The notes under the pieces were generated by a model that did not search any database, had not been told where the DNA came from, and saw only the letters and a program-made list of their open reading frames with translations. From assembly GCF_003461955.1 (NCBI RefSeq), contig NZ_QTYB01000001.1, positions 426,332 to 490,331 of the forward strand: DNA of 64,000 nucleotides, given 5' to 3'. Of this stretch, positions 1 to 11,300 are shown in pieces. Source of the DNA: Ruminococcus sp. AM36-2AA. GTDB lineage: Bacteria > Bacillota > Clostridia > Lachnospirales > Lachnospiraceae. Both the position numbers and the translations under genes were made by a program. The first letter of the stretch is position 1; the number at the start of each line of letters is the position of its first letter.

Positions 1-3000
1 ATGTTCAGAGTATCATGGATACGATGGACATGAGCGATTTTGATGTAAATGAGGCAGACGTTAAAGACATTGCTACAAAAAACATCAAAAAAAATGCAGA
101 TAAGTGGGTTAATAGAGATAACGCATCAAAAAAAGTATCTGAGTTAATGGAAAAATATTCTGGCAACGAAGATGCTATGAAGGCCATTGTTCAACTTTCT
201 ATGGATCCTTCTATGGCTGATGCCAGTATAGAAGAATGGGAATCTAAGATTGAAGATCAAGAAATTCAGATAAAGATTAATGCTGATACCAAAGAATTAG
301 ATAACCTTTCTAAATCAATGACCCGTCTTCAGACAGACGCTTCTAATACTCAGACAGATATGAGTAATAAGTCTGCTTTCAACCAGAAAATAAATAAAGA
401 TGATTACGATGCTTTAATTAAAAATGGCGATGCTCAAATTAAGAACTATGACGAGCAAATCGCACATTATAAAAATTTACAGAAAATACTAAAAGAAAAC
501 AATATTGATGCAGAGAGCACTGAGCAATGGAAACAATGGCAGGATAATATTGATGCAGCACAGCAGTCTATAGAGAATATGAAGGCTTCTCAGGCTGAAT
601 GGGGCGATGCGATTAAGAATCTTCCTATTACAGATATAACAAATCTGTCAAGTGCTATCACTACTGCTATGAGCGAAATGCAGAGTGATACCGGATTAAC
701 CACAGATAGTGTAAAAAATCTGGCTACACAGTTTAGTGATCTCGGTGATATTAACATTGATAGCTTATATACTAGAACTGCAAAAGGTTTACAGCTTAAT
801 ACCGATCGTCTCCAGGATTATATGGAGCAACAGAATGATTTTGTCAATTCTGATTTTGAGAACAAAGTTAAGGAGCAAAAGCAGATTGTTGAGGATGCTT
901 TTAAAGCATATCAGAATGGGGATCAATCACTCGCAAATTATACTGCAGAGCAGAATGCTCTCGATGAATTATTAAATCGTAGAAATCAATATTTCGCACG
1001 GTATCAAGAGGCTCAGGAGCAATTTACTGATTTCCAGAAGATGATCAATGCCGAAAACGCAGCTAATGCTGGCGACGAATATACCACAGCTAAATCAAAA
1101 CTCGATGAATTAAAAGAGTTATATGACAACAATCTTATTGGAACTGAAAAGTTTAAAAAAGGTGCTGCTTATTTCTCACAAAACGGATTTGAAGATCCAG
1201 AAAACTTCATTGAAAATTATAATCATCTCAAAAAGTATTACACCGATGATTCTTCCGGTCCACAGAAATTCTTAGAGGATTTAAATAAGAAAGGTCTCGC
1301 TACATATGAGACTCTTGCAAATGGTCAAAAGCAATGGGCTTATTCATTTAATGATGTCAAAGACGCTGCTGATCAGATGGGAATGAGATATGAATCATTC
1401 CAGTCTATATTAGGAAGACTTTCTGATTATGGTTTTGTGAATAATCTTGTTACTTCTACTCAGGATGGAGAACAACAAATTGACGAGCTGACAGATGACC
1501 TTATTACAGAGAAAAATAAGCTGTCAAAACTGAAAGCAAATGGAGCCACAGATCAGGCTATTCAGGATCAGGAAAATGTTGTTGATCAACTTGAATCTAA
1601 AATTAGTGGTGTAAATCAGGCAGTAACAGATTATGCTAATGGTGAAACAGACAGAAAAGTTCAGGATTTAAAAGAAGCAAAGCAGATTATCAAGGATTCA
1701 AAAGAAGCCTATGATGAGGCAATGAAATCTGGCGATACGGATCTCGCTCAGAAACTTCGTAAAAATATCCAGGATACTGCTAAAGATAATAACATAGAGT
1801 TGACTCCGGAACTAAATATTGATGAGAAAGCTCTTGATAAGCAAATTGACAACTTACAAAGTGAAGCTCGCGAAAAGAGTGTACAGAAATATAAGGATAT
1901 CCAGGATCAGCTCCATAATGGACAAACAGAATGGACAGATTCTGAAGATTTCAATGCAGCGGATGCTATTACCAAATTAGAACAGGCTCAATCAGAAAAC
2001 GCAGAAGGATTTAATAATCTTGTATCTAATATGAAGAAATATAATCTTTCTGACTTGGAATCTATGATTTTTGATAATGGTGCATATGAATCTGAAGATC
2101 AAGGTCTTCGCGATATGGAAGATCAGATTCAGGGCTTTGCTGAATCTATAGGACTTACTACCGATCAAGCTAATATGCTCGTTCCTATTCTTGAGGCAAT
2201 GGGTACTTTAGATATATCTCCTAAAGTTGATAATTCAGAGCTTGAAAAGACCGTGACAGATACTCAGACTGCAGAGCAGACTCTTGAAGAAACAACAGGA
2301 AAACAATATAATTTTGATTTTAACACAACAGACCTGGATACTATTCAGAAACAGGTTGATCAAGTTAAAAAGGATATCGAGGACACTTATCTTAAGCGAG
2401 ATGAGAACGGCAATGTCATTAGAGACGAAAACGGTATCCCTACTTATGATTATAGTGCTCCTGGTGCAAAAGAAACAGCTCAGATTTATGATGCTTCTAT
2501 TAAACAACAGCAACAGGCAGAATATCAAACCTCAGCTTTAGGCCAATCAACATCTTCTGATGAAGTAGTAAAAGCCGCCCAAGATTATATGACAGCTAAG
2601 AATGCAATGGATGTGGAAACACAGAAATATAATCTTGGTATGGAGAACAAGTTACGAGAAGCAACGGATAATGCTACCAATGCTATGAATGCATATGCTG
2701 AAGTTGCAGATAAAAATGGCAATCCATTAGAAACTGACTTAAAAAATATTGATCCACAAAAACTTGAAGATCAATTGTTAGGAGTAACTGATAAGGATCT
2801 TAAAGTAAAAGTCGAAGCAGATACATCCGATGCAGAAAATGATATTCAAAGTCTTGAAAATCTCGAAGGAAGTTCTATTACTATCAATGCAGACGTTTCT
2901 ACAAATGGTGGTGTTGAAGAATTACAAGATTCTCTTGCTTCTATTCCTCAAGGAGTATCTACTACTGTGACATGTGATGTAGAAGGCGAGTCTGATGTAG

Positions 3001-6000
3001 ATAATTTGGAGTCTTCTATGGAGTCTATCCCGGATAATACTCCTGTTACAATCGATTGTCACGTTGAAAATCAAGATCAACTTGATCAGATTAACCAAAA
3101 GGCAGACGAACTTAATGCCAATGGAAAACAAATAAAAATCAACGCTACTGTTGGAGAAGTAAAAACTGATGGAGCAACTTCTAATACGCCTATAAATGTA
3201 AAAGGCAATGTCACAGAAGTTTCAGGAAACCCCTCTGGCACTGTAGATATAAAAGGCAACGTCACTAAAATCTCAGGAAACCCTTCAGGTACAGTCGACG
3301 TCAAGGGTAATGTTACATCTGTTACAGGTAATCCATCAGGAACAGTAAATGTCAAGGGAAACATCACAGGTATAACAAACGAAGATGCAGTAAAAGGTAA
3401 GGCTAATTATACAGTAGGACATTCACCAAAGAAAGTTCCTGATGCAAGCGGAAAAGCTAATTTTGGCCTTGGAAAACATCCCGAAAAAGCCCCTGATATT
3501 TGGGGTACAGCTCATTATACTGGGGATTTCCCAACATCAGCTCCCACCCTTTCTGGTACTGTAGTATATCACGCACAAATTCTAGGAGCACCTTCTGGCG
3601 CAAAATCAGTTGCAACAGGTACAATGCTCTCTCCTGCTCATGCTTCAGGTACGGCTTATAATGTTTTAAATATGAAGCGACTCTCTCCTGCTCATGCCGG
3701 AGGAAATGTTGCTATCAAACATAATGAACAAGCTCTTGTAAATGAAGTAGGTACAGAATCTATTGTTCGTAATGGTGTATGGTCACTTCTTCCAGGCGGA
3801 GCACATCTTGAGAATTTAAAACAGGGAGACATTGTATTCTCTGCTTCTCAGACAAAAGATCTTCTTGAACATGGACGTACAGCTGGACATGCACGTGCTT
3901 ATGCAGAAGGCACTGCTTCTCTCACACATGCTTATGCTCGTTCTTCTGCTGCTAATGGCGGTGGAGCTTTTGGCGGAGTTAGAACAAGAACTACCACTTC
4001 AAACCAGTCATCTAGTTCTAATAATTCAAATAATAATAATGCACTTCAAACAATCGCAGATAATACAGATTCAATTGCGGGAAGTTCACAGCAAACAGCA
4101 GACAACACTTCGAATTGGGAAGATCCATGGAAGAATGCAGTAGACTGGTTCGAACGGTATAGCACCAGAATAGATAATAAGTTGGATCTAAATAGTGCTA
4201 TTTCTGATAATTATCAAGGAAATAAATCTAATAAGAAAAATCCATTTAGTATTGCTACAAAAAATAGCACTTTAGATTATTCTATTGATACAATCAAAAA
4301 AGAAATTCCAAATTATCAAAAACAACGGGATTATTATGCTTGGCAAGCTGAGGCTTATGGAGATAAAATTGGTCTTTCTCAGGATCTACGTAAATTAGTT
4401 CAGGAAGGTAAAATCCAGGATATCGAAATTTACGATGAAGATACAAAATCTAAAATTGAAGCATATCAGACATGGTACGATAAAGTTCATAGTGTTGAAT
4501 CTTCTATTGAGGATCTAAAATCTAAAGAAGCGGATCTTTGGAACCAAAAATTCAGTAATATTACTGACCGTTATGATGCATTAAAAGGTATTTACTCAGG
4601 AAAGAATGATATTCTTAGTGCAACAAATGATTATCGAAAAGAAACAGGACAATCTGAATCTTATAAATCGGTATACGCAAATAATATTAGAGCGCAAAGA
4701 ACAAATCAAATCAAGCAGAATGCTATTACTGCTGAGGAAATCAAAAAATATCAGGCAGAGTTAAGAAGTCTTGGAAAAGAATATGGCACTCAGTCTACTA
4801 TTTATAAGGAAGCGCAGTCTACTCTTCTTGATCTAAATAAGGAATATCAAGAAGGGAAAACAGCTGTAAGAAATTTCACAAACCAGCTTAATGAGTTAAA
4901 ATTAAAAGATCTTCAAAATGTAATTGATAGATATGATAACGCTTCTGATAAACAATCTTCTTATCGCGACTGGAAAGATGCTACACATTTCAAAGGAACA
5001 TCCGGTGTTACACAGAATGATTTACTAGAGGGCATTAAAACTAATGACAAACTTATTGATGCCATATCTGCTAGAAGGGATGAGGTTCAGCGTCAAATGC
5101 TTGGACTTTCCACGAGTTCTGATGATTATCGAACATTGGCAGACGAGCTTGCACAATTAGACGAAAGGACTGCAAACATTGCTAAAAACAATGCAGAATT
5201 ACGTCAGCAAGCAACTCAGTTACGTACAGACCAATATGATAAAGCAATAGACAAACTTGAGCGTATCACAACTGACTGTGAAAATATTCAGAGTATGATG
5301 GATTCAGACACATTTTTATCTGATGACGGATCTCTTACTACAAATGGTCTTACTAATATTGCTTTAGAAAATCAGTCTATACAGACTAATCAGAAAAAAA
5401 TTGCCACATTAAAGCAGGAATTAGCAGAAGTTCAACAAATGTATGACAATCATTGGATGACCGAGGAACAATTCTTATCTCAGAGCCAACAGATTATTTC
5501 TGATATTAATTCTGCGGCGAAAGATATTTCTTCAAGCCAACAAAATTTAATCGATACATATATTAATCAGATTACAAAAGAGAACGAATATTTACAAGAC
5601 AATATCTCTAAACGTAAAGAAGCTCTTGAGGCCAAAAAGGATTATTATGATTATGATAAGACTATTAAGAATAAGACAAAAGATATCAATGTAATCAAAG
5701 CACAGATTGCTGCTCTTGAGGGAACAACAAACGCCGTTGCGAAGGCAAAATTAGAGCAACTTAAAGCAGACCTTGTAGATAAGCAAGAAGATCTCGAAGA
5801 TACCAAGTATGACCATAAGATTGATATGGAATCTAAAGGCTATGATAATCTTGCAGATCAGGCAGATAAGGCTTTGGATTCTACTACACAGGCAGTTAAA
5901 ACCAATGCCGATATGCAAAAATCTGTTATCGATAATATGCTTAAGGAAGTACAAGGCAATTACAAGGATGTATATGATAATATTACAAACATTGTAAAAG

Positions 6001-7277
6001 ATTCTGGTGCTCAAATATCTAAAGAATTTGATAGCATTCTTAAAAATATTGGAAACGGCAAAGGTAATTTTACTGTTACTGTTACAAGTAAAGCTAAATC
6101 TTCTGTAGGGAAAACAAAAATTTCTAATGCTCCTGGAGTTACTGGACGAGGAAAGACTTCCGGAGATAAGAAAGTAAGACGAACTGCTAAAGACGGAAGC
6201 TCTGCAAATAACGCTGCCGATGAAAATGGTACAGATCGACAGGCAACACAAGCTGTTACTGCTACTCCGAAATCTATATCTATAGGTGTTGGAAATAGCG
6301 CGACTGTGAAAATTGGATTTAAGCCGACAAATGCTACCTATAAAGATTTTACATACGAAGTTTCAAAAAAAGGAATTGTTTCAATTTCTAAAGGTAAATC
6401 TTCTATTACTGTAAAAGGCACGGCGGTTGGCAGTGTAAAAATTACTATCAAAGGTCATGGCGCAGGATGTAAATCTACGACTGTTTCTGTAAAAGTCTTA
6501 AAAGATGGAGCCAAACATACAACAATTGCAAAAAACGTAGCAAAATCTATGAGAACATCATTAGACACCAATGATGTTACTAAGATTCTAAATGCTACAA
6601 GCGGTAAAAAAACGGTAAAAGAAGTTGAATCATACGTAAAACAATATGTTATTCAAAATAAAAATAATAATGTAACAAAAACTGCATTATCTAAGTGGTT
6701 TAAAGCTCTTCCAGCTTTTAAAGGTGATGTTTCAAAAGTTACTGGTATCGTTACAAAGCATTTAGCCCAAAAAGGCAAAAAAGCTACCGTTGCTGATATT
6801 CAAAAGGCTGCATCTATTCTTGGATATAAGGATTATAAAAATGTGGCCAAATGGAGTACTACTCAGAAAAACGCACTCGTATCTAAATTAAAAGGATATG
6901 GATTTGCTAATGGTGGAATCATTCGTAATCTGATTCCTGCTAATATGAGTACATTATTTGGTGATGCTATTATGAAAAATGGCGATACAGGTCTTATATC
7001 TGCTCGACAGGGAGAAACTGTATTAACAGAGAAGTTCACAAATATGCTCGAACCAACTGTGACTGCTATGAACGCATTTACAGATATGTACCAGAAAATG
7101 AGCGCTCCTAATGTAAGTAGTGTTCCAACTCAGCAACAAAATATATTCCAGCCAGAGTATAATATTAATATTACTGGAATGGATCTAAGCAAGGCTACTG
7201 AACTGAAAAAGGTTATTCGAGGGGAACTCAATAATCATGATAAAGCACTTGCAAAAGAATTTAAAAAGTTCAGTTAA
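1..7277 (+). CDS. Tail tape measure protein (5' end outside window)
   Basis: The reading frame is open to the left edge, so the protein is longer than the 2,420 residues visible after the first Met at base 15. It sets tail length and is threaded through the tail tube. The sequence is largely helical and coiled-coil with many Gln, Lys and Asp residues. At residues about 1061-1120 there are tandem 17-residue repeats built on GNVT..SGNPSGTV, followed by Gly/His-rich repeats. A stretch near residue 1240 (LVNEVGTESIVRNG, then LLPGGAH) is of a kind common in tape measure proteins. Residues about 2076-2164 form a bacterial Ig-like (Big_2) domain, unusual inside a tape measure. The distal tail gene follows, as expected. 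If tail length scales with protein length, the tail is very long. Confidence 0.9.
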   Translation, partial: VQSIMDTMDMSDFDVNEADVKDIATKNIKKNADKWVNRDNASKKVSELMEKYSGNEDAMKAIVQLSMDPSMADASIEEWESKIEDQEIQIKINADTKELDNLSKSMTRLQTDASNTQTDMSNKSAFNQKINKDDYDALIKNGDAQIKNYDEQIAHYKNLQKILKENNIDAESTEQWKQWQDNIDAAQQSIENMKASQAEWGDAIKNLPITDITNLSSAITTAMSEMQSDTGLTTDSVKNLATQFSDLGDINIDSLYTRTAKGLQLNTDRLQDYMEQQNDFVNSDFENKVKEQKQIVEDAFKAYQNGDQSLANYTAEQNALDELLNRRNQYFARYQEAQEQFTDFQKMINAENAANAGDEYTTAKSKLDELKELYDNNLIGTEKFKKGAAYFSQNGFEDPENFIENYNHLKKYYTDDSSGPQKFLEDLNKKGLATYETLANGQKQWAYSFNDVKDAADQMGMRYESFQSILGRLSDYGFVNNLVTSTQDGEQQIDELTDDLITEKNKLSKLKANGATDQAIQDQENVVDQLESKISGVNQAVTDYANGETDRKVQDLKEAKQIIKDSKEAYDEAMKSGDTDLAQKLRKNIQDTAKDNNIELTPELNIDEKALDKQIDNLQSEAREKSVQKYKDIQDQLHNGQTEWTDSEDFNAADAITKLEQAQSENAEGFNNLVSNMKKYNLSDLESMIFDNGAYESEDQGLRDMEDQIQGFAESIGLTTDQANMLVPILEAMGTLDISPKVDNSELEKTVTDTQTAEQTLEETTGKQYNFDFNTTDLDTIQKQVDQVKKDIEDTYLKRDENGNVIRDENGIPTYDYSAPGAKETAQIYDASIKQQQQAEYQTSALGQSTSSDEVVKAAQDYMTAKNAMDVETQKYNLGMENKLREATDNATNAMNAYAEVADKNGNPLETDLKNIDPQKLEDQLLGVTDKDLKVKVEADTSDAENDIQSLENLEGSSITINADVSTNGGVEELQDSLASIPQGVSTTVTCDVEGESDVDNLESSMESIPDNTPVTIDCHVENQDQLDQINQKADELNANGKQIKINATVGEVKTDGATSNTPINVKGNVTEVSGNPSGTVDIKGNVTKISGNPSGTVDVKGNVTSVTGNPSGTVNVKGNITGITNEDAVKGKANYTVGHSPKKVPDASGKANFGLGKHPEKAPDIWGTAHYTGDFPTSAPTLSGTVVYHAQILGAPSGAKSVATGTMLSPAHASGTAYNVLNMKRLSPAHAGGNVAIKHNEQALVNEVGTESIVRNGVWSLLPGGAHLENLKQGDIVFSASQTKDLLEHGRTAGHARAYAEGTASLTHAYARSSAANGGGAFGGVRTRTTTSNQSSSSNNSNNNNALQTIADNTDSIAGSSQQTADNTSNWEDPWKNAVDWFERYSTRIDNKLDLNSAISDNYQGNKSNKKNPFSIATKNSTLDYSIDTIKKEIPNYQKQRDYYAWQAEAYGDKIGLSQDLRKLVQEGKIQDIEIYDEDTKSKIEAYQTWYDKVHSVESSIEDLKSKEADLWNQKFSNITDRYDALKGIYSGKNDILSATNDYRKETGQSESYKSVYANNIRAQRTNQIKQNAITAEEIKKYQAELRSLGKEYGTQSTIYKEAQSTLLDLNKEYQEGKTAVRNFTNQLNELKLKDLQNVIDRYDNASDKQSSYRDWKDATHFKGTSGVTQNDLLEGIKTNDKLIDAISARRDEVQRQMLGLSTSSDDYRTLADELAQLDERTANIAKNNAELRQQATQLRTDQYDKAIDKLERITTDCENIQSMMDSDTFLSDDGSLTTNGLTNIALENQSIQTNQKKIATLKQELAEVQQMYDNHWMTEEQFLSQSQQIISDINSAAKDISSSQQNLIDTYINQITKENEYLQDNISKRKEALEAKKDYYDYDKTIKNKTKDINVIKAQIAALEGTTNAVAKAKLEQLKADLVDKQEDLEDTKYDHKIDMESKGYDNLADQADKALDSTTQAVKTNADMQKSVIDNMLKEVQGNYKDVYDNITNIVKDSGAQISKEFDSILKNIGNGKGNFTVTVTSKAKSSVGKTKISNAPGVTGRGKTSGDKKVRRTAKDGSSANNAADENGTDRQATQAVTATPKSISIGVGNSATVKIGFKPTNATYKDFTYEVSKKGIVSISKGKSSITVKGTAVGSVKITIKGHGAGCKSTTVSVKVLKDGAKHTTIAKNVAKSMRTSLDTNDVTKILNATSGKKTVKEVESYVKQYVIQNKNNNVTKTALSKWFKALPAFKGDVSKVTGIVTKHLAQKGKKATVADIQKAASILGYKDYKNVAKWSTTQKNALVSKLKGYGFANGGIIRNLIPANMSTLFGDAIMKNGDTGLISARQGETVLTEKFTNMLEPTVTAMNAFTDMYQKMSAPNVSSVPTQQQNIFQPEYNINITGMDLSKATELKKVIRGELNNHDKALAKEFKKFS

Positions 7278-7283
7278 TTATTC

Positions 7284-7315
7284 GATGCACAATGGGGTCA
7301 AATCTATTGTGCATC
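7284..7315 (+). terminator. Perfect 10-bp hairpin after the tape measure gene
   Basis: GATGCACAAT (7284-7293) pairs exactly with ATTGTGCATC (7306-7315) around a 12-base loop, 7 bases after the tape measure stop. No clean T run follows, so it may be a partial terminator or an mRNA-processing/stability hairpin that sets the level of the downstream genes. Confidence 0.5.
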
Positions 7316-7359
7316 ATTTATATATGATTTAAATGCAATTCGAAAAGAGAGGTGAGAAA

Positions 7360-8382
7360 ATGTTAGAATTTGAATTCAATGGGCACAAATCAAGTGAATT
7401 TGGTGTAATTATTTCAGAAATACAAGAAAATGACACTATGTTATCAAGAAATATTATTTTGGGACAAAAAAATAAATATCATGATTGTGAAAATAATTTT
7501 GGTACGACTTATGATAGCAATTACTCTTTTAATATCAAATTATTAAAGAATCCTTGTAAAATATTGCATGCTGATATTTCAAAGCAAATTACAAATGTTA
7601 TAAACGGGGAAGCTTCCGTCGAACAAGGTTTATTAATTTTTGATCATGGAAATCTTTTGCCAAATATTTCTATTGAAAAAAATAATGCAAATACAGATGA
7701 ACGATATTTGGATTTTCCAGATGAATATTATAAAGACCTTGATCATAATATTTTTAGTTTAGATGGCACAGATTATTTTACATCAAATGATGTTCGTAAA
7801 ATCAATGCATGGCTCACTTCCCCACAATTTCCTAGATTGTTTAGATTTTTGCAAAATGGATATTTTAAAGAAGATATTGAATACTTTGTAACGGTAACAT
7901 CTATTGAGACAGAAAATATTGGGAAGCCCTACTCTCTCTCTTTTACGATCACATGTGATAGTCCATATGGATACACACCAGAAATCGTAAAAGAATTTAA
8001 TATAAGTGTTATTGATCGTGATTCCGTAGAATCTTTTTTCAATAATACGGATTGTAGAGAAGAATATATATATCCGCTTATATATATTAATCCATATGAT
8101 GATGGAAAACTTATTATAAAAAATAGATCTGACCAAAATAAAACATTAACTATATCAAATTTGAAAAAGAACAACTCATTTTATATAGACTGTAGTAAAT
8201 ACAAAATATATAAGAAACAAGAAAATGGAGAAAAAATACCAATCCCATTTAGTCAATTTAGTCTTACACCAAATATGTATTGGCCTAGATTGGTTTTTGG
8301 ACGTAATATTTTTAATTTTGATGGAACCGCAATTATTAAAATAATATATCGTGAACCTCGAAAGGCTGGTGTTTTCGCATGA
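7360..8382 (+). CDS. Distal tail protein (Dit family)
   Basis: A 340-residue protein in the position of the siphovirus distal tail protein, which links the tail tube to the baseplate or tip. It begins MLEFEFNGHKSSEFGVIIS, a typical Dit N-terminus (phage tail family PF05709). I chose ATG 7360 because GAGAGGTGAG lies 6 bases upstream; an in-frame ATG at 7333 lacks a good site. The C-terminal half (from about residue 200) is a beta-rich domain like the galectin-like part of Dit proteins. The gene overlaps the next by 4 bases (ATGA), implying coupled translation. Family assignment rests on position and N-terminal pattern. Confidence 0.82.
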   Translation: MLEFEFNGHKSSEFGVIISEIQENDTMLSRNIILGQKNKYHDCENNFGTTYDSNYSFNIKLLKNPCKILHADISKQITNVINGEASVEQGLLIFDHGNLLPNISIEKNNANTDERYLDFPDEYYKDLDHNIFSLDGTDYFTSNDVRKINAWLTSPQFPRLFRFLQNGYFKEDIEYFVTVTSIETENIGKPYSLSFTITCDSPYGYTPEIVKEFNISVIDRDSVESFFNNTDCREEYIYPLIYINPYDDGKLIIKNRSDQNKTLTISNLKKNNSFYIDCSKYKIYKKQENGEKIPIPFSQFSLTPNMYWPRLVFGRNIFNFDGTAIIKIIYREPRKAGVFA

Positions 8383-11300
8383 CGACATTGGTGCATAATT
8401 ATGATATATATAATAGAACGGAACCTTCACTCATCTACCTAGCTAAACCTGGAAAACGATTATATACCGTACTCAATGGTGTGGATACATCTACCGCAAA
8501 TATTAAATGGAGGACCAATGATACTGCAGAGCTTACTTTCACAATAAACAAATATGTTAACGGGGAGCTTCTTCCAGAATTTGGTGAAGTAGATGAAATG
8601 ATGGAACTCTACTGTTCTGGAATTTGGTTTAAAATTGTGGATCCTCCATCTATCGATAATGATAGTTATCAATGTACAAAAGAAGTAACTGCTGAATCTT
8701 ATGAAATCGGTTTGTCACAATATACATTAAATGAGTTTAATATTAATAATGGTGAAGATAGTGCTTATAATCTTATATATAAAAAGAAAATGGATAAGAT
8801 TGAAGCTATTGAAAAGTATCCAGATCGTAAAGATGATCAGGAATTCATTGATAGTTATGATTCTGGAAAGTACTATAGCGTAAAGCTGTATGATCCTGAT
8901 TATGAGGAACTAAGTTTTCTTGATCTAGTCTTAAAACATGCAGATGTTCCTGGATGGAAAGTCGGAACAGTTGATCATCTTGAAGAAGCGATAGCAGCTA
9001 ATAAAAAGGCCGAAGCAGAAACAGATCCGGAGAAAAAGCAAGAACTTTTATCTGAGGCGGCAAAAATGCTTCCTAATAGAATTTGTAACTTTCAGGTTGA
9101 TGATAAATCCGTATTTTCATTTTTGACACAGGAAGCAGCAACCGCTTATGATTGTGTATTTGAATTTGATACAGAAAATATGTTGATCAATGTTCATGAT
9201 ATTGCTGATTTTGGAAAAGATACAGATATCATTATTGGATTTCGTAATATTCAGAATAAAGTATCCATGTCACGTGATGATAGTATGGTTACTCAATTCT
9301 ATGTAGATGGGCTTGATGATTACGGAATAGATCAAGCAAACTACGGAAGCTCGATATTGACCGATCTCTCCTATTTTGCAAGGGAGCCATATATGGATGA
9401 TAGCCTTGTAAAGAAATATAAAGAATGGGCAGATTACAGATATAATGAAGACAATATTAAATCTTATATGGAATTATCCAAATCATATAATAAACAAAAT
9501 GAAATATTGGCAGAACTAAGAGATCGTGTACCGACTGATACAGTAGAAAATAATTGGTTTGAATCTAAAATTGATGATTTGATTACGGCATACAATGATA
9601 ATGTTGCGATTATCAATGGGTTACAATCTCTATATGTAGATGAAGATGGAAACACAGATCTTCAGGCATTAAAAAATAGTAGCGATTGGTCTATGTATGA
9701 ATCTATCATGAATTATACTCTTCCGGCCATTGTAGCTGCAATCCAAGCAAAGGACGAAGATGATAAAAAAGATATCAGCGATAAAATAACGGATAATAAT
9801 GTCATTAAGTTTTCAGAGTATGGAAACGGTAATCTTCTATCTAATGTAAATCCTGTTGTTATTGATACATACTGGATTCCCAATGGAATCGATCTTGCAG
9901 ATATTAATACTGTTCTATTAGAGTATGATCCTACAAATTCAACAACTGGTTCTCCGTCTTATGGTATTACAAGAGGAATTCGTTTTAATAAGAAAAAAGA
10001 TGGAGAATTTGGCGTAATTCAAAAGAAAATAAGCATCACCCCAGATAGTAAACATACTATTAGCTGTTTTGTTAAATCCGATGTTCCATGTACATTTCAA
10101 CTTGGCTATAGAACAAATGGAGATAATTCTAGTTTTACCGTGCAAAAAATCAGCTTAAATGGACTGCAGACGGTTTGGCAAAAAATCTCTTATACATTTT
10201 CAACAAGCAGTCACTTAATTGATGTATGCTTTAAAAGTAATGGATCCTGCACGATTTGTGGGATGCAGCTTGAATTAGGTGAATCTGCCAAAAAGTTTGG
10301 ATATTTTATTCAATCCGAAGATGCTATGAAATCTTATGAAACAGATTGGAAATTATATGGTATTGATGAGCTTGAAACGAAAATTTCTACATATAAAAAA
10401 TGTATGGAGACTCTTGAAAAAGGAGGACTTAACAAACCATATCAAGAAGGTACAGATTATGAAGAAGACTATGCCAATCAGATGTACCAGACATATGATG
10501 ATTATAAGAAATTAAAGGCCCAAGCAGAAGCAGCTCTTAAAGAAAGACAAGCTGAATATGATGCAGCCAGAAAACCACAGGATGAAGTTCAGTCAAAACG
10601 TATAAAATTCGCAGAGGCTGTTACCTGGGAAAAATATGGAAAAGAATATAATAATATCTATACAGATTGTAATCATGAACATATTTATTCTAAGTTTACA
10701 GAAGAAGAATTATTAATTCTTAAAACATTGACACGTCAAGCAACTTATTCTAATGAGAATATCATCACTACTTCTCTTACTACTACAGAATCTGCTGTAG
10801 ATAAATGTAAAGAATTATATGACGATGCTGTAGATGAATTATATGCAGAATCACATCCTCAATATGAATACACAGATGAAGTCGAAAATATTTATGCTCT
10901 TCCGGAATTTAAAGAGTATCATGATCAGCTGAATATCAATGATTTTATCTACTTAGAGACAGATGATAATGAATATGTAAAACTCCGTGTAACAGAAATA
11001 TCCTATAATCCTTGTGATATGGATGAATCTATGGATATTACATTCACAAGTCCTACTATATATAAGACAAAACGAAATGATTTTAATAAAATTCTTGACG
11101 CAGCAATAAATAGATCTTCTCACGATGGTGGAACTGTACAGGGAGTGAACAAAATTTCTGATACGTCTAGTTATGTGATCAATTCTGATGTAATTCAAAG
11201 ATTATTTGCGAACCCGGTATTTTCTACTAAAACAACCGGAATGACAACTGGTAATTCGGGAGATATCACTGCGAATAAAATTGTGACACAGTTATTGAAT

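Noticed and set aside
3196..3375. CRISPR-like or satellite repeat
   Set aside because: The 51-base units stay in one reading frame and are coding repeats of the tape measure protein, without spacers.
3832..4143. Second protein inside the tape measure gene
   Set aside because: Shadow frame with biased Leu/Met composition and no ribosome site.
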